Counted from the first letter of the stretch, positions 1-5,267 are shown. The stretch is DNA of 5,267 nucleotides from an uncultured Acetatifactor sp. (GCA_948496895.1 CAOOJO010000227.1:1-5267), one strand, 5' to 3'. Program-made: numbers and translations. The notes: generated from the letters alone by a model not told the origin.

Positions 1-1052
1 CGACGATTCCGGACATGAAGCAGTTCAATGCCGCCTCCATGGCCATGGTGGGGAACCAGGTCTGCCTGGCCTATTATGACACGGGCGTCAATAAGGTAAA
101 GCTTCTCCAGGGGACAGGATCCTCTTTTCAGCAAGTGGCCGACAACCTGGGCACAGGGGTGGATTATCTGGGCGTCTGCAGCTATGGCTCCAATCTCTAT
201 ATCGCCACCCGGGCGCAGAACACATCAAATCTGGTGGTGCGCAGGAAGGTGGTATCGGGGGGCAGCGTGACGCCGCCGGTGACGCCTCCCGTGGCACAGG
301 AGCCCTACCTGCTGACCCTGACGCCTCCCGCGGAATATACCGACAGCCATATTTACATCGATGGGGTGGAATACACGGCCACCAGAAGCGGGGGAGGGTA
401 CCAGCTGAAGCTCCCTGATGCCTCCGGCCAGACGGCAGTGATGTATTCCTATGACAGCAGGAATATTCCGGTGGGGATGTATGTGTGGAGGCTGTCATGG
501 GAAGGGGAGAACTGCAAGGCTGTCCCGCTGCCCGGACTCCAGAACCTGCTGAGCTACCATGGCTTCTCCATCCGGGTACAGAGTCCGGCGGGAATCCGCT
601 TCAAGTCAGGGATAGAGTCAGGCTTAAAGCAGCAGCTCCTGGCGGGGGCTGTGGACGGCTGCAGGCTGAAGGAATACGGAACCCTGTTCATCACCAATGA
701 AAACAGGGAGAAATACCCCTTTGTGAAGGACGGGACAAAGGTAGGCGGCGGAAGGGCCTATTGGACGGAGAACGGCAAGGTATATGATAAGGTGTTCGAG
801 ACGGTGGCGGGGAGGAACCGGTTCACCTCTGTGCTGATAAATCTGGCTCCCAATATGTATGACAAGGACATCTCCTTCCGTGCCTACGCGGTGCTGGAAT
901 GCAACGGACAGGATTTGATCATATATGGCCCGCCGGTATACAGGAGCGTATACACTGTAGCGAAGCAGGTGCAGGCCAAGGGCGAGTTCAAGCCCGGCAG
1001 CAGCGGATACCGTTATGTGCAGGAAATCATTGATTCTGTGGAAAAAAGGTGA
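1..1052 (+). CDS. C-terminal part of a probable secreted/surface protein (5' end outside window)
   Basis: The frame is open to the left edge: codons from base 3 read T-I-P-D before the Met at 15, and that Met has no good ribosome binding site. The true start is therefore upstream and this is a partial gene ending at TGA 1050-1052. Residues here are counted from the Met at 15. Residues 1-80 are beta-rich with repeat-like phrases (NQVCLAYYDTG, SNLYIATRA), resembling blades of a beta-propeller or similar repeat protein. A Thr/Pro linker (VTPPVTPPV, 85-93) leads to a small beta domain (about 97-170). The C-terminal domain (about 180-320) has GIRFKSGI, EYGTLF and FRAYAVLE, a pattern I associate with recurring domains of large clostridial extracellular proteins. 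No membrane anchor or sortase signal is seen at the end. I do not recognise a specific function. Surface location is inferred from composition, the linker and the downstream membrane protein. Confidence 0.75.
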   Translation, partial: TIPDMKQFNAASMAMVGNQVCLAYYDTGVNKVKLLQGTGSSFQQVADNLGTGVDYLGVCSYGSNLYIATRAQNTSNLVVRRKVVSGGSVTPPVTPPVAQEPYLLTLTPPAEYTDSHIYIDGVEYTATRSGGGYQLKLPDASGQTAVMYSYDSRNIPVGMYVWRLSWEGENCKAVPLPGLQNLLSYHGFSIRVQSPAGIRFKSGIESGLKQQLLAGAVDGCRLKEYGTLFITNENREKYPFVKDGTKVGGGRAYWTENGKVYDKVFETVAGRNRFTSVLINLAPNMYDKDISFRAYAVLECNGQDLIIYGPPVYRSVYTVAKQVQAKGEFKPGSSGYRYVQEIIDSVEKR

Positions 1053-1060
1053 GAGAGGAC

Positions 1061-1064
1061 AGGA
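1061..1064 (+). promoter_or_regulatory. Ribosome binding site favouring the ATG at 1073
   Basis: AGGA lies 8 bases before the ATG at 1073, within a purine-rich stretch from 1051. The alternative GTG at 1049, which overlaps the previous stop as GTGA, has only a weak GGAA (1040-1043) before it. This makes 1073 the better start, but translational coupling from the GTG cannot be excluded. Confidence 0.5.
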
Positions 1065-1072
1065 AGCAATAT

Positions 1073-1801
1073 ATGGGAAAGAAAGGTTTGGCGATAGGGA
1101 TTCTGGCAGGAGCGGCCATGTTCGCGGCAGGATTTCTGGTGAGGACGGCCTGGGACGGATACAAGGATGAACAGGAGGCGCTGGCTGCAATGAATCAGGA
1201 AGCAGCAGAGGAAGAAGCCATGGCTCGACAGGGGGGGCAGGAGGCGCCGGAAGCGACAGCGGGAGAGTACCTGGAAGCAGATATGGTTCAGGTGCGCATT
1301 GAGGACGGACAGGTGCAATGGTTTGACGGCAGGCTGTGGCATGGGGTGGCATCGGTGGAGGAATTGCAGAGAAAGGACAGGTTCTATCTGGCAGAAGAGG
1401 CGTTCCGGGAGTTCGATGAGCAGCTGCGGCAGGAGAAGGCTGCCGCACGGCAGGCAGAGGCTGCAGGGGAATCCGATGGGGAGGCTTCAGAGGCATTGTC
1501 TGTAGGCGTGAAAGAGACTCCCAAGCCGGTACAGCGTCCTCAGTCCACGTCTGCACCGCAGGCGCCTGTGGAAGTGCCTGTGCCTGCGGAAGGATCAGTG
1601 GACAGCGGCGGAAGCTCTGGCGGAGGGAATTCCGGCGGAGGGAATTCCGGTGGAGGGAATTCCGGCGGGGAAGCTCCCGTTGCCCCGCCTCCTGTGGAGG
1701 AACCCTCGGATCCGGGGAACAGCGGCGGAGATTCCGGCGGTGATGCAGGAAGCGATACCGGGGACGGCGAGAACATGGAATGGTCGGACGACTATCTGTG
1801 A
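1073..1801 (+). CDS. Single-pass membrane protein with Gly/Ser/Pro-rich tail, function unknown
   Basis: This is a 242-residue protein if it starts at ATG 1073; a GTG at 1049 would add 8 residues. The N-terminus is MGKK followed by a hydrophobic segment at about 5-23, which suggests an uncleaved signal anchor with the remainder outside the membrane. Residues 28-60 are Glu/Ala/Gln-rich and probably helical. Residues 68-100 form a possible small folded part (VRIEDGQVQWFDGRLWHGV), and 100-132 are again charged and helical. From about 148 the sequence is low complexity: Pro/Thr/Val-rich, then three GGGNS repeats (183-197), a second Pro segment, a Gly/Ser/Asp stretch, and an acidic end finishing EWSDDYL. 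No catalytic motif, LPXTG or known domain is recognised. It starts 20 bases after the surface-protein gene and is probably in the same transcript. A role as a membrane partner or wall-spanning linker for that protein is only a guess. Confidence 0.75.
   Translation: MGKKGLAIGILAGAAMFAAGFLVRTAWDGYKDEQEALAAMNQEAAEEEAMARQGGQEAPEATAGEYLEADMVQVRIEDGQVQWFDGRLWHGVASVEELQRKDRFYLAEEAFREFDEQLRQEKAAARQAEAAGESDGEASEALSVGVKETPKPVQRPQSTSAPQAPVEVPVPAEGSVDSGGSSGGGNSGGGNSGGGNSGGEAPVAPPPVEEPSDPGNSGGDSGGDAGSDTGDGENMEWSDDYL
1620..1664 (+). repeat. Three tandem copies of a 15-bp repeat (GGGNS coding)
   Basis: The unit GCGGAGGGAATTCCG occurs at 1620-1634, 1635-1649 and 1650-1664. The only difference is C to T at 1651. 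The length is a multiple of three, so copy-number change would keep the frame and only alter the flexible tail. Partial units flank the array. Near-identity at the DNA level suggests recent duplication or slippage. Confidence 0.9.
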
Positions 1802-1829
1802 GAAAGATAGTCTGTGGGAAAAAGCCCAC
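1790..1829 (+). other. Two adjacent short hairpins at the 3' end of the membrane-protein gene
   Basis: GACTATCT (1790-1797) pairs perfectly with AGATAGTC (1805-1812) across a 7-base loop that contains the TGA stop (1799-1801). One base later, GTGGG (1814-1818) pairs with CCCAC (1825-1829) across a 6-base A-rich loop. Neither is followed by a T-run, so this is not a standard Rho-independent terminator. It may protect an mRNA end, cause pausing, or reduce coupling to the methyltransferase gene that starts 31 bases later. Confidence 0.5.
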
Positions 1830-1847
1830 GTTGTGCAGAAGATGAAA

Positions 1848-1855
1848 GGGGGAGG
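1848..1855 (+). promoter_or_regulatory. Strong ribosome binding site of the methyltransferase gene
   Basis: GGGGGAGG lies 5 bases before the ATG at 1861. It is the strongest initiation signal in the window and supports that start. Confidence 0.75.
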
Positions 1856-1860
1856 CCAGC

Positions 1861-2661
1861 ATGGATATCTATCAGGATTTTGCAAGTGTCTACGACAGGT
1901 TCATGGACAATGTCCCTTATGAGGAATGGGCGGAGCGCATAGACGGCCTGATCCGGAAATACGGCGTGTCCAAGCCGGAGCGGGACGTGGAGGGGCTTTT
2001 GGAGTCCGAGCGCAACCTGGTGGTGGACTTAGGCTGCGGCACCGGGACGCTGACGGAGCTGATGTATGCGAAAGGCTACGACATGATAGGGGTGGACGCC
2101 TCCGGGAGCATGCTGAACGCCGCCATGGAGAAGAAGGAGAGGAGTGGCTCCGAGATCCTCTACCTGCAGCAGGACATGCGGGAGCTGGATCTCTACAGCA
2201 CAGTGGGCACCGTCCTGTGCGTCTGCGATTCCGTGAACTATATTTTGGAGGAAGAGGAGCTGCTTGGCGTATTTTCCCTGGTGAAGAAGTTCCTCTACCC
2301 CGGCGGCGTGTTCCTCTTTGACTTCAATACGGACTACAAGTACAGGGAAGTCATCGGCGATGCCACCATCACGGAAACCAAAGAGGACTGCAGCTTCATC
2401 TGGGACAACTTCTATGACGTGGAAGAGGGGATCAATGAATACGACCTGACCGTCTTCGTCCGGGAGGAGGGGGAGCTGTTTCGGCGCTTCCAGGAGACCC
2501 ATTACCAGAGGGGCTATACCCTGGAGCAGATGCGGAGCCTGATAGAGCGGGCGGGCATGGATGTGGTGGAGGCCAGGGACGTGGATACCGGAGAGGCTGT
2601 CAGGCCGGAGAGTGAGCGGATCTACCTGGTGGCCAAGGCGCCGGAGACAAAGGTTCCCTGA
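1861..2661 (+). CDS. Class I SAM-dependent methyltransferase, substrate unknown
   Basis: This 266-residue protein has the Rossmann-type methyltransferase fold. The glycine-rich SAM-binding motif I is VVDLGCGTG (54-62). The acidic residue closing strand 2, expected to bind the SAM ribose, is Asp79 in IGVDAS. A later LQQDMREL (102-109) fits the segment that contacts adenine, and VCDSVNYIL (121-129) fits the motif IV region. The N-terminus, with Tyr4, Phe7, Tyr11 and DNVPYEEW, is typical of a family seen in Firmicutes near YqeM-like proteins. The C-terminal half (about 150-255) is beta-rich with an ETHYQRGYTLEQM segment, as in small-molecule methyltransferases. The family does not reveal the substrate. 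The stop lies 67 bases before hslO and no terminator separates them, so the two genes are likely co-transcribed. The length looks complete. The fold assignment is secure; any specific role is not. Confidence 0.9.
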   Translation: MDIYQDFASVYDRFMDNVPYEEWAERIDGLIRKYGVSKPERDVEGLLESERNLVVDLGCGTGTLTELMYAKGYDMIGVDASGSMLNAAMEKKERSGSEILYLQQDMRELDLYSTVGTVLCVCDSVNYILEEEELLGVFSLVKKFLYPGGVFLFDFNTDYKYREVIGDATITETKEDCSFIWDNFYDVEEGINEYDLTVFVREEGELFRRFQETHYQRGYTLEQMRSLIERAGMDVVEARDVDTGEAVRPESERIYLVAKAPETKVP

Positions 2662-2718
2662 GGCGGCGCAGCAGGAAGGGAAGTGCGGATTCGCATACGG
2701 GGGATTCCGATAGAAAAC

Positions 2719-2724
2719 GAGGTG
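2719..2724 (+). promoter_or_regulatory. Ribosome binding site of hslO
   Basis: GAGGTG ends 4 bases before the ATG at 2729. The spacing is slightly short but usable, and the encoded N-terminus (MADYLVRATA) matches the normal Hsp33 start. Confidence 0.6.
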
Positions 2725-2728
2725 TGAA

Positions 2729-3613
2729 ATGGCAGATTATTTGGTACGGGCCACCGCCGCGGGGGCGCAGGTCAGAGCCTTTGCCTGCACTACGAAGACG
2801 ACAGTGGAGGCGGCAAGACAGGCCCATGATACAAGCCCGGTGGTGACGGCGGCCCTGGGGCGGCTTCTGAGCGCAGGAGCCATGATGGGCAGCATGCAGA
2901 AGGGGGAGGAGGATCTGGTGACCCTGCAGATTAAGGGGGACGGCCCTGTGCAGGGGCTGCTTGTGACGGCGGATTCCAAAGGCGGCGTGAAGGGCTACGC
3001 CAATGTGGCCGACGTGATTCTCCCGGCCAATGCCCTGGGCAAGCTGGACGTGGCGGGGGCTGTGGGACAGGGGACGCTTTCCGTCATCAGGGACATGGGT
3101 TTAAAGGAGCCCTATGTTGGGCAGACTTTACTGCAGACCAGTGAAATCGCGGAGGATCTGACCTATTATTTCGCCTCCTCCGAGCAGGTGCCCTCCTCCG
3201 TGGGGCTGGGGGTGCTCATGGAGCGGGACAATACCGTCAGGCAGGCCGGGGGCTTCATCGTGCAGCTTATGCCCTTTGCGGAGGACGCCACGATCGACAG
3301 GCTGGAGCGCAACCTTTCGGGGATCACCTCCGTGACAGCCATGCTGGACGCGGGGGACACCCCGGAGCGGATGCTGGGGCGGATCCTGGAGGGGCTGGAC
3401 TGCCAGGTGACGGACACCTGTCCCGTGGCCTTTTCCTGCAACTGCAGCAAGGAGCGGATCGAGAAGGTGCTGATCAGCCTGGGGAAGAAGGAGATTCAGG
3501 ACATGATCGACGAGGGCCAGGAGGTGGAGGTGAACTGCCACTTCTGCAATACCCATTACAGGTTCAGCGTGGAAGAGCTGAAGGGAATCTATCGGAGGAG
3601 CAGGCTGCCGTAA
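2729..3613 (+). CDS. hslO: Hsp33 redox-regulated molecular chaperone
   Basis: This 294-residue protein has the usual Hsp33 length and a full-length match to family features. The N-terminal core starts with YLVRATAAGAQVRAFA and continues through DTSPVVTAALGRLLSAG (35-51) and a GDGPVQGLLV segment (70-79). The C-terminal redox switch carries the four zinc-binding cysteines as CNC (Cys237, Cys239) and CHFC (Cys270, Cys273). Hsp33 is a cytoplasmic holdase: in reducing conditions the cysteines bind zinc and it is inactive; oxidation together with unfolding stress releases zinc, forms disulfides and turns on binding of unfolding proteins. All four cysteines are present, so the switch should work. 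Additional cysteines are at 20, 225 and 231. It sits between the methyltransferase gene and nadE. No own promoter is obvious in the 67 bases upstream, so transcription may come from further up. The identification is secure. Confidence 0.97.
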   Translation: MADYLVRATAAGAQVRAFACTTKTTVEAARQAHDTSPVVTAALGRLLSAGAMMGSMQKGEEDLVTLQIKGDGPVQGLLVTADSKGGVKGYANVADVILPANALGKLDVAGAVGQGTLSVIRDMGLKEPYVGQTLLQTSEIAEDLTYYFASSEQVPSSVGLGVLMERDNTVRQAGGFIVQLMPFAEDATIDRLERNLSGITSVTAMLDAGDTPERMLGRILEGLDCQVTDTCPVAFSCNCSKERIEKVLISLGKKEIQDMIDEGQEVEVNCHFCNTHYRFSVEELKGIYRRSRLP

Positions 3614-3618
3614 GGCAG
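3605..3618 (+). other. Small hairpin holding the hslO stop codon in a GUAA loop
   Basis: CTGCC (3605-3609) pairs with GGCAG (3614-3618) around the loop GTAA, which contains the TAA stop (3611-3613). GUAA belongs to the stable GNRA tetraloop class. No T-run follows, so it is not a classical terminator. It could be chance, given repeated GGCAG words just downstream. Confidence 0.35.
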
Positions 3619-3624
3619 TGGGCG

Positions 3625-3688
3625 CGGCAGGCAGTGAAAGGCAGCCAGGGGAAGATCGTGGTTAGAGGAGGCTAACAAAAGCCTGCCG
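3625..3688 (+). promoter_or_regulatory. Structured leader ahead of nadE (nested hairpins, AGGAGG in loop)
   Basis: CGGCAGGC (3625-3632) is perfectly complementary to GCCTGCCG (3681-3688), which could form an 8-bp outer stem. Inside it, GTTAG (3661-3665) pairs with CTAAC (3672-3676) and displays AGGAGG (3666-3671) in the loop. No ATG, GTG or TTG follows this AGGAGG at usable distance, so it does not obviously start a gene. I do not recognise a known riboswitch class. A regulatory role for nadE is inferred only from position and foldability. Confidence 0.35.
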
Positions 3689-3712
3689 GAAAACGGAAAA
3701 ACGGACGGGAAA

Positions 3713-3719
3713 GAGAGGA
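3713..3719 (+). promoter_or_regulatory. Ribosome binding site of nadE
   Basis: GAGAGGA ends 4 bases before the ATG at 3724. An out-of-frame ATG at 3719 overlaps this site and would give only a 12-codon peptide. The 3724 start gives the expected NadE N-terminus (GFIKVAAVTPKIRVADP). Confidence 0.6.
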
Positions 3720-3723
3720 TGGC

Positions 3724-5055
3724 ATGGAGCAGGGATTCATCAAGGTGGCGGCAGTGACGCCAAAAATCAGGGTGGCCGACCCGGCCTACAATGCGGGGGT
3801 CATCTGCGAGAGGCTGGAGGAGGCCTGCGGAAATGGCGCGAAGATCATCGTGTTCCCGGAGCTGTGCATCACGGGCTATACCTGCGGGGATCTGTTTTTG
3901 CAGGAAATCCTGCTGCGGGAGGCCTCCACACAGCTGCTTTGCATCGCGGAACGCACCCGGGGGAAGGATGCCCTGGTGATGGTGGGGCTGCCTGTGGAGC
4001 GGGAGGGCAGGCTCTACAATGTGGCCGCGGTGCTCTGGAACGGGGAGGTTCTGGGGATGATTCCCAAGGCCAATATCCCCTCCTACGCGGAATTCTATGA
4101 GGGGCGGCACTTCGCGGAGGGCAATGCGGAGCCTGTGCCTTTTTCTTTCATGGGCAGAACGGTTCCTTTCGGCACCAATATCCTGTTTTCCTGCGAGACT
4201 GTCCATGGCCTTACCGTGGGCTGCGAGATATGCGAGGATCTGTGGGTGGCGGACGCCCCGGCGGTGAACCATGCTCTGAAGGGGGCCACTGTCATCGCCA
4301 ACCTCTCCGCCTCCAACGAGACCATAGGCAAGGACGAGTACCGGGAGCTTCTGGTGAAATCCGTCAGCGCCAGGCTGCTGTGCGGCTATGTGTACACCTC
4401 TGCGGGGGAGGGGGAGTCCACCCAGGATCTGGTGTTCGGCGGGCATAACCTGATCGCGGAGAACGGCACGATTCTGGCCCAGGTGAAGAAGTTCACCTGC
4501 GAGACCCTCTACGGCGACATCGATGTCTGGAAGCTCCTGGCGGACAGGCGGCGCATGGGGACTTTCGGCAAGGAGCCGGAGGCCGCTTATGTGAAGGTGC
4601 CTTTCCGGCTGGAGGTGGGGGAGACGGATCTGCAGCGCAGTTTCCCTGCCCTGCCTTTCGTGCCGGGGGATGCGGAGAAGAGAAGGAGGCGCTGCGAGGA
4701 GATTCTTTCCATCCAGTCCTACGGCCTGAAAAAGAGGTACGAGCATACGGGGGCGAAGACGGCGGTGCTGGGCATCTCCGGCGGGCTGGATTCCACGTTG
4801 GCGCTGCTGGTCACCGTGCGCACATTCGACATGCTGGGCCTGGACAGAGGGGCAATCGTGGCGGTGACCATGCCCTGCTTTGGCACCACGGACAGGACCT
4901 ATGAGAACGCCTGCCTGCTGGCCCGGACGCTGGGGGCCACGCTGGAGGAGGTGGACATCAAAGAGGCGGTGACGGTGCATTTCGGGGACATCGGCCAGGA
5001 CATGGCCAATCATGACGTGACCTATGAGAACGGCCAGGCCAGGGAGCGGACCTAG
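3724..5055 (+). CDS. nadE: Glutamine-dependent NAD+ synthetase, N-terminal 443 residues, ended by an in-frame amber codon
   Basis: NadE makes NAD+ from deamido-NAD+, ATP and glutamine in the last step of NAD synthesis, in the cytoplasm. Residues 1 to about 290 are the nitrilase-like glutaminase domain that frees ammonia from glutamine. Its Glu-Lys-Cys triad is visible as Glu46 (FPELCITGY), Lys115 (IPKANIPSY) and Cys170 (EICEDLW). The synthetase domain begins about 320 and contains the ATP pyrophosphatase P-loop SGGLDS (352-357), then MPCFGTTDRTYENA (383-396) and YENGQARERT (434-443). There the frame stops at TAG (5053-5055). Family members continue with a Gln, and matching sequence resumes at the next codon in the same frame. 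Full-length clostridial homologues are roughly 640 residues, so this product would lack the rest of the synthetase active site and should not make NAD+, although the glutaminase part is complete. All nine Gln codons in this stretch are CAG, so one C-to-T change explains the stop. A sequencing error is possible. Confidence 0.93.
   Translation: MEQGFIKVAAVTPKIRVADPAYNAGVICERLEEACGNGAKIIVFPELCITGYTCGDLFLQEILLREASTQLLCIAERTRGKDALVMVGLPVEREGRLYNVAAVLWNGEVLGMIPKANIPSYAEFYEGRHFAEGNAEPVPFSFMGRTVPFGTNILFSCETVHGLTVGCEICEDLWVADAPAVNHALKGATVIANLSASNETIGKDEYRELLVKSVSARLLCGYVYTSAGEGESTQDLVFGGHNLIAENGTILAQVKKFTCETLYGDIDVWKLLADRRRMGTFGKEPEAAYVKVPFRLEVGETDLQRSFPALPFVPGDAEKRRRRCEEILSIQSYGLKKRYEHTGAKTAVLGISGGLDSTLALLVTVRTFDMLGLDRGAIVAVTMPCFGTTDRTYENACLLARTLGATLEEVDIKEAVTVHFGDIGQDMANHDVTYENGQARERT
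5053..5055 (+). other. nadE: Premature amber codon within nadE
   Basis: TAG stands at codon 444, directly after RERT and before VLMDIAN, where homologues usually have Gln. The other complete stops in the window are TGA three times and TAA once; TAG appears in no other assigned gene. The change creates the 8-base palindrome ACCTAGGT (5050-5057). Confidence 0.9.
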
Positions 5056-5267
5056 GTGCTGATGGACATTGCCAACCGTGTGGGAGGCCTTGTGATAGGA
5101 ACCGGGGACATGTCCGAGCTGGCCCTGGGCTGGGCCACCTACAATGGGGACCACATGTCCATGTACGGGGTGAACGCGGGCGTGCCCAAGACCCTGGTGC
5201 GGCATCTGGTGGAATATTATGCGGATACCTGTAACGATAAAGCGCTGGAAGATGTGCTGAGAGACGT
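5056..5267 (+). pseudogene. nadE: Continuation of nadE synthetase domain after the amber codon (runs off window)
   Basis: In the same frame as the upstream part, 70 codons follow the stop without another stop. They encode recognisable NadE synthetase sequence: VLMDIANRVGGLVIGTGD, then MSELALGWATYNGD and MYGVNAGVPKTLVRHLVEYY. The GTGDMSE and GWATYNGD segments belong to the conserved nucleotide and deamido-NAD+ binding region. Preservation of frame and motifs indicates either a very recent mutation or a base-call error, not an old decayed gene. A GTG at 5056 has AGGGAG (5041-5046) nine bases before it, so separate translation of this fragment is conceivable. The 3' end lies outside the window, with perhaps 120-130 residues missing. 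Confidence 0.85.

Noticed and set aside
280..330. 12-bp direct repeat TGACGCCTCCCG at 280-291 and 319-330
   Set aside because: It follows from repeated Thr-Pro-Pro codons in the linker and the start of the next domain. It is not evidence of a mobile element or recombination site.
1041..1051. A6 tract at the junction of the first two genes as a programmed -1 frameshift making a fusion
   Set aside because: The tract is not in the phase required for a classical slippery heptamer, and a fusion would place a start-type membrane anchor in the middle with an unlikely topology for the Gly/Pro tail.
624..1862. 412-codon open frame on the minus strand opposite the surface and membrane protein genes
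   Set aside because: The product is Pro/Leu/Arg-rich low complexity, caused by the repetitive, purine-rich sequence of the + strand. There is no convincing start signal or domain.
2029..2502. Minus-strand open frame inside the methyltransferase gene
   Set aside because: It lies wholly within a gene with clear SAM-binding motifs and shows no family features of its own.
2654..2677. Imperfect hairpin (TTCC and TG pairing with CAGGAA, one bulged C) over the methyltransferase stop
   Set aside because: Six pairs with a bulge and an 11-base loop is weak, and no T-run follows. It is not convincing as a terminator.
2662..2728. Promoter for hslO in the gap after the methyltransferase gene
   Set aside because: I found no paired -35 and -10 elements with suitable spacing. 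The only AT-rich words are too close together.
3128..3556. Minus-strand open frames inside hslO
   Set aside because: They are shadows of a full-length, well-conserved Hsp33 gene, with His/Leu/Pro-rich products.
3589..5205. Very long open frame (538 codons) on the minus strand opposite nadE
   Set aside because: It mirrors codon bias of the GC-rich gene on the + strand. Its product is rich in His, Pro, Arg, Leu and Gly with no recognisable domain, whereas the + strand has clear NadE motifs.

Overview
The window looks like bacterial chromosome from a fairly GC-rich member of the Clostridia, most likely a gut Lachnospiraceae. I infer this from gene content and protein flavour: a glutamine-dependent NadE, a class I methyltransferase whose N-terminus (YQDFASVYDRFMDNVPYEEW) resembles those of Lachnospiraceae, a Clostridia-type Hsp33, purine-rich Shine-Dalgarno sites and strong use of G/C-ending codons. 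No sequence search backs this. All five genes lie on the + strand. There are no tRNAs, rRNAs, insertion sequences, CRISPR arrays or clear Rho-independent terminators.

Layout. (1) Positions 1-1052 hold the 3' part of a gene for a probable secreted or surface protein: repeat-like beta-rich sequence, a Thr/Pro linker and a C-terminal RAY-type domain. (2) Positions 1073-1801 encode a small single-pass membrane protein with a charged helical region and a Pro/Gly/Ser-rich tail carrying three GGGNS repeats. It sits directly behind the first gene and is probably co-expressed with it. Two short hairpins lie at its 3' end, one with the stop codon in its loop. (3) Positions 1861-2661 encode a class I SAM-dependent methyltransferase of unknown substrate. 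(4) Positions 2729-3613 encode hslO, the redox-switched chaperone Hsp33, with its CxC...CxxC zinc site intact. (5) From 3724 to the window edge runs nadE, glutamine-dependent NAD+ synthetase.

The most notable observation is in nadE. The frame is broken by an amber codon (TAG, 5053-5055) where a Gln codon is expected, and homology continues without a frameshift to the window end. It is a one-base CAG-to-TAG change inside the synthetase domain, in a gene normally essential or nearly so. It could be a real nonsense mutation, a sequencing or assembly error, or, less likely, readthrough or recoding. The 110-base leader before nadE also has foldable structure, including an AGGAGG in a hairpin loop with no start codon behind it.

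The genes do not form one pathway. The first two look like a cell-surface pair. The methyltransferase, hslO and nadE look like a housekeeping cluster; a redox link between hslO and nadE is possible but only inferred. Apart from the nadE lesion, the leader structure and the uncharacterised surface pair, the region is ordinary, and I do not see a clear new defence or mobile system.
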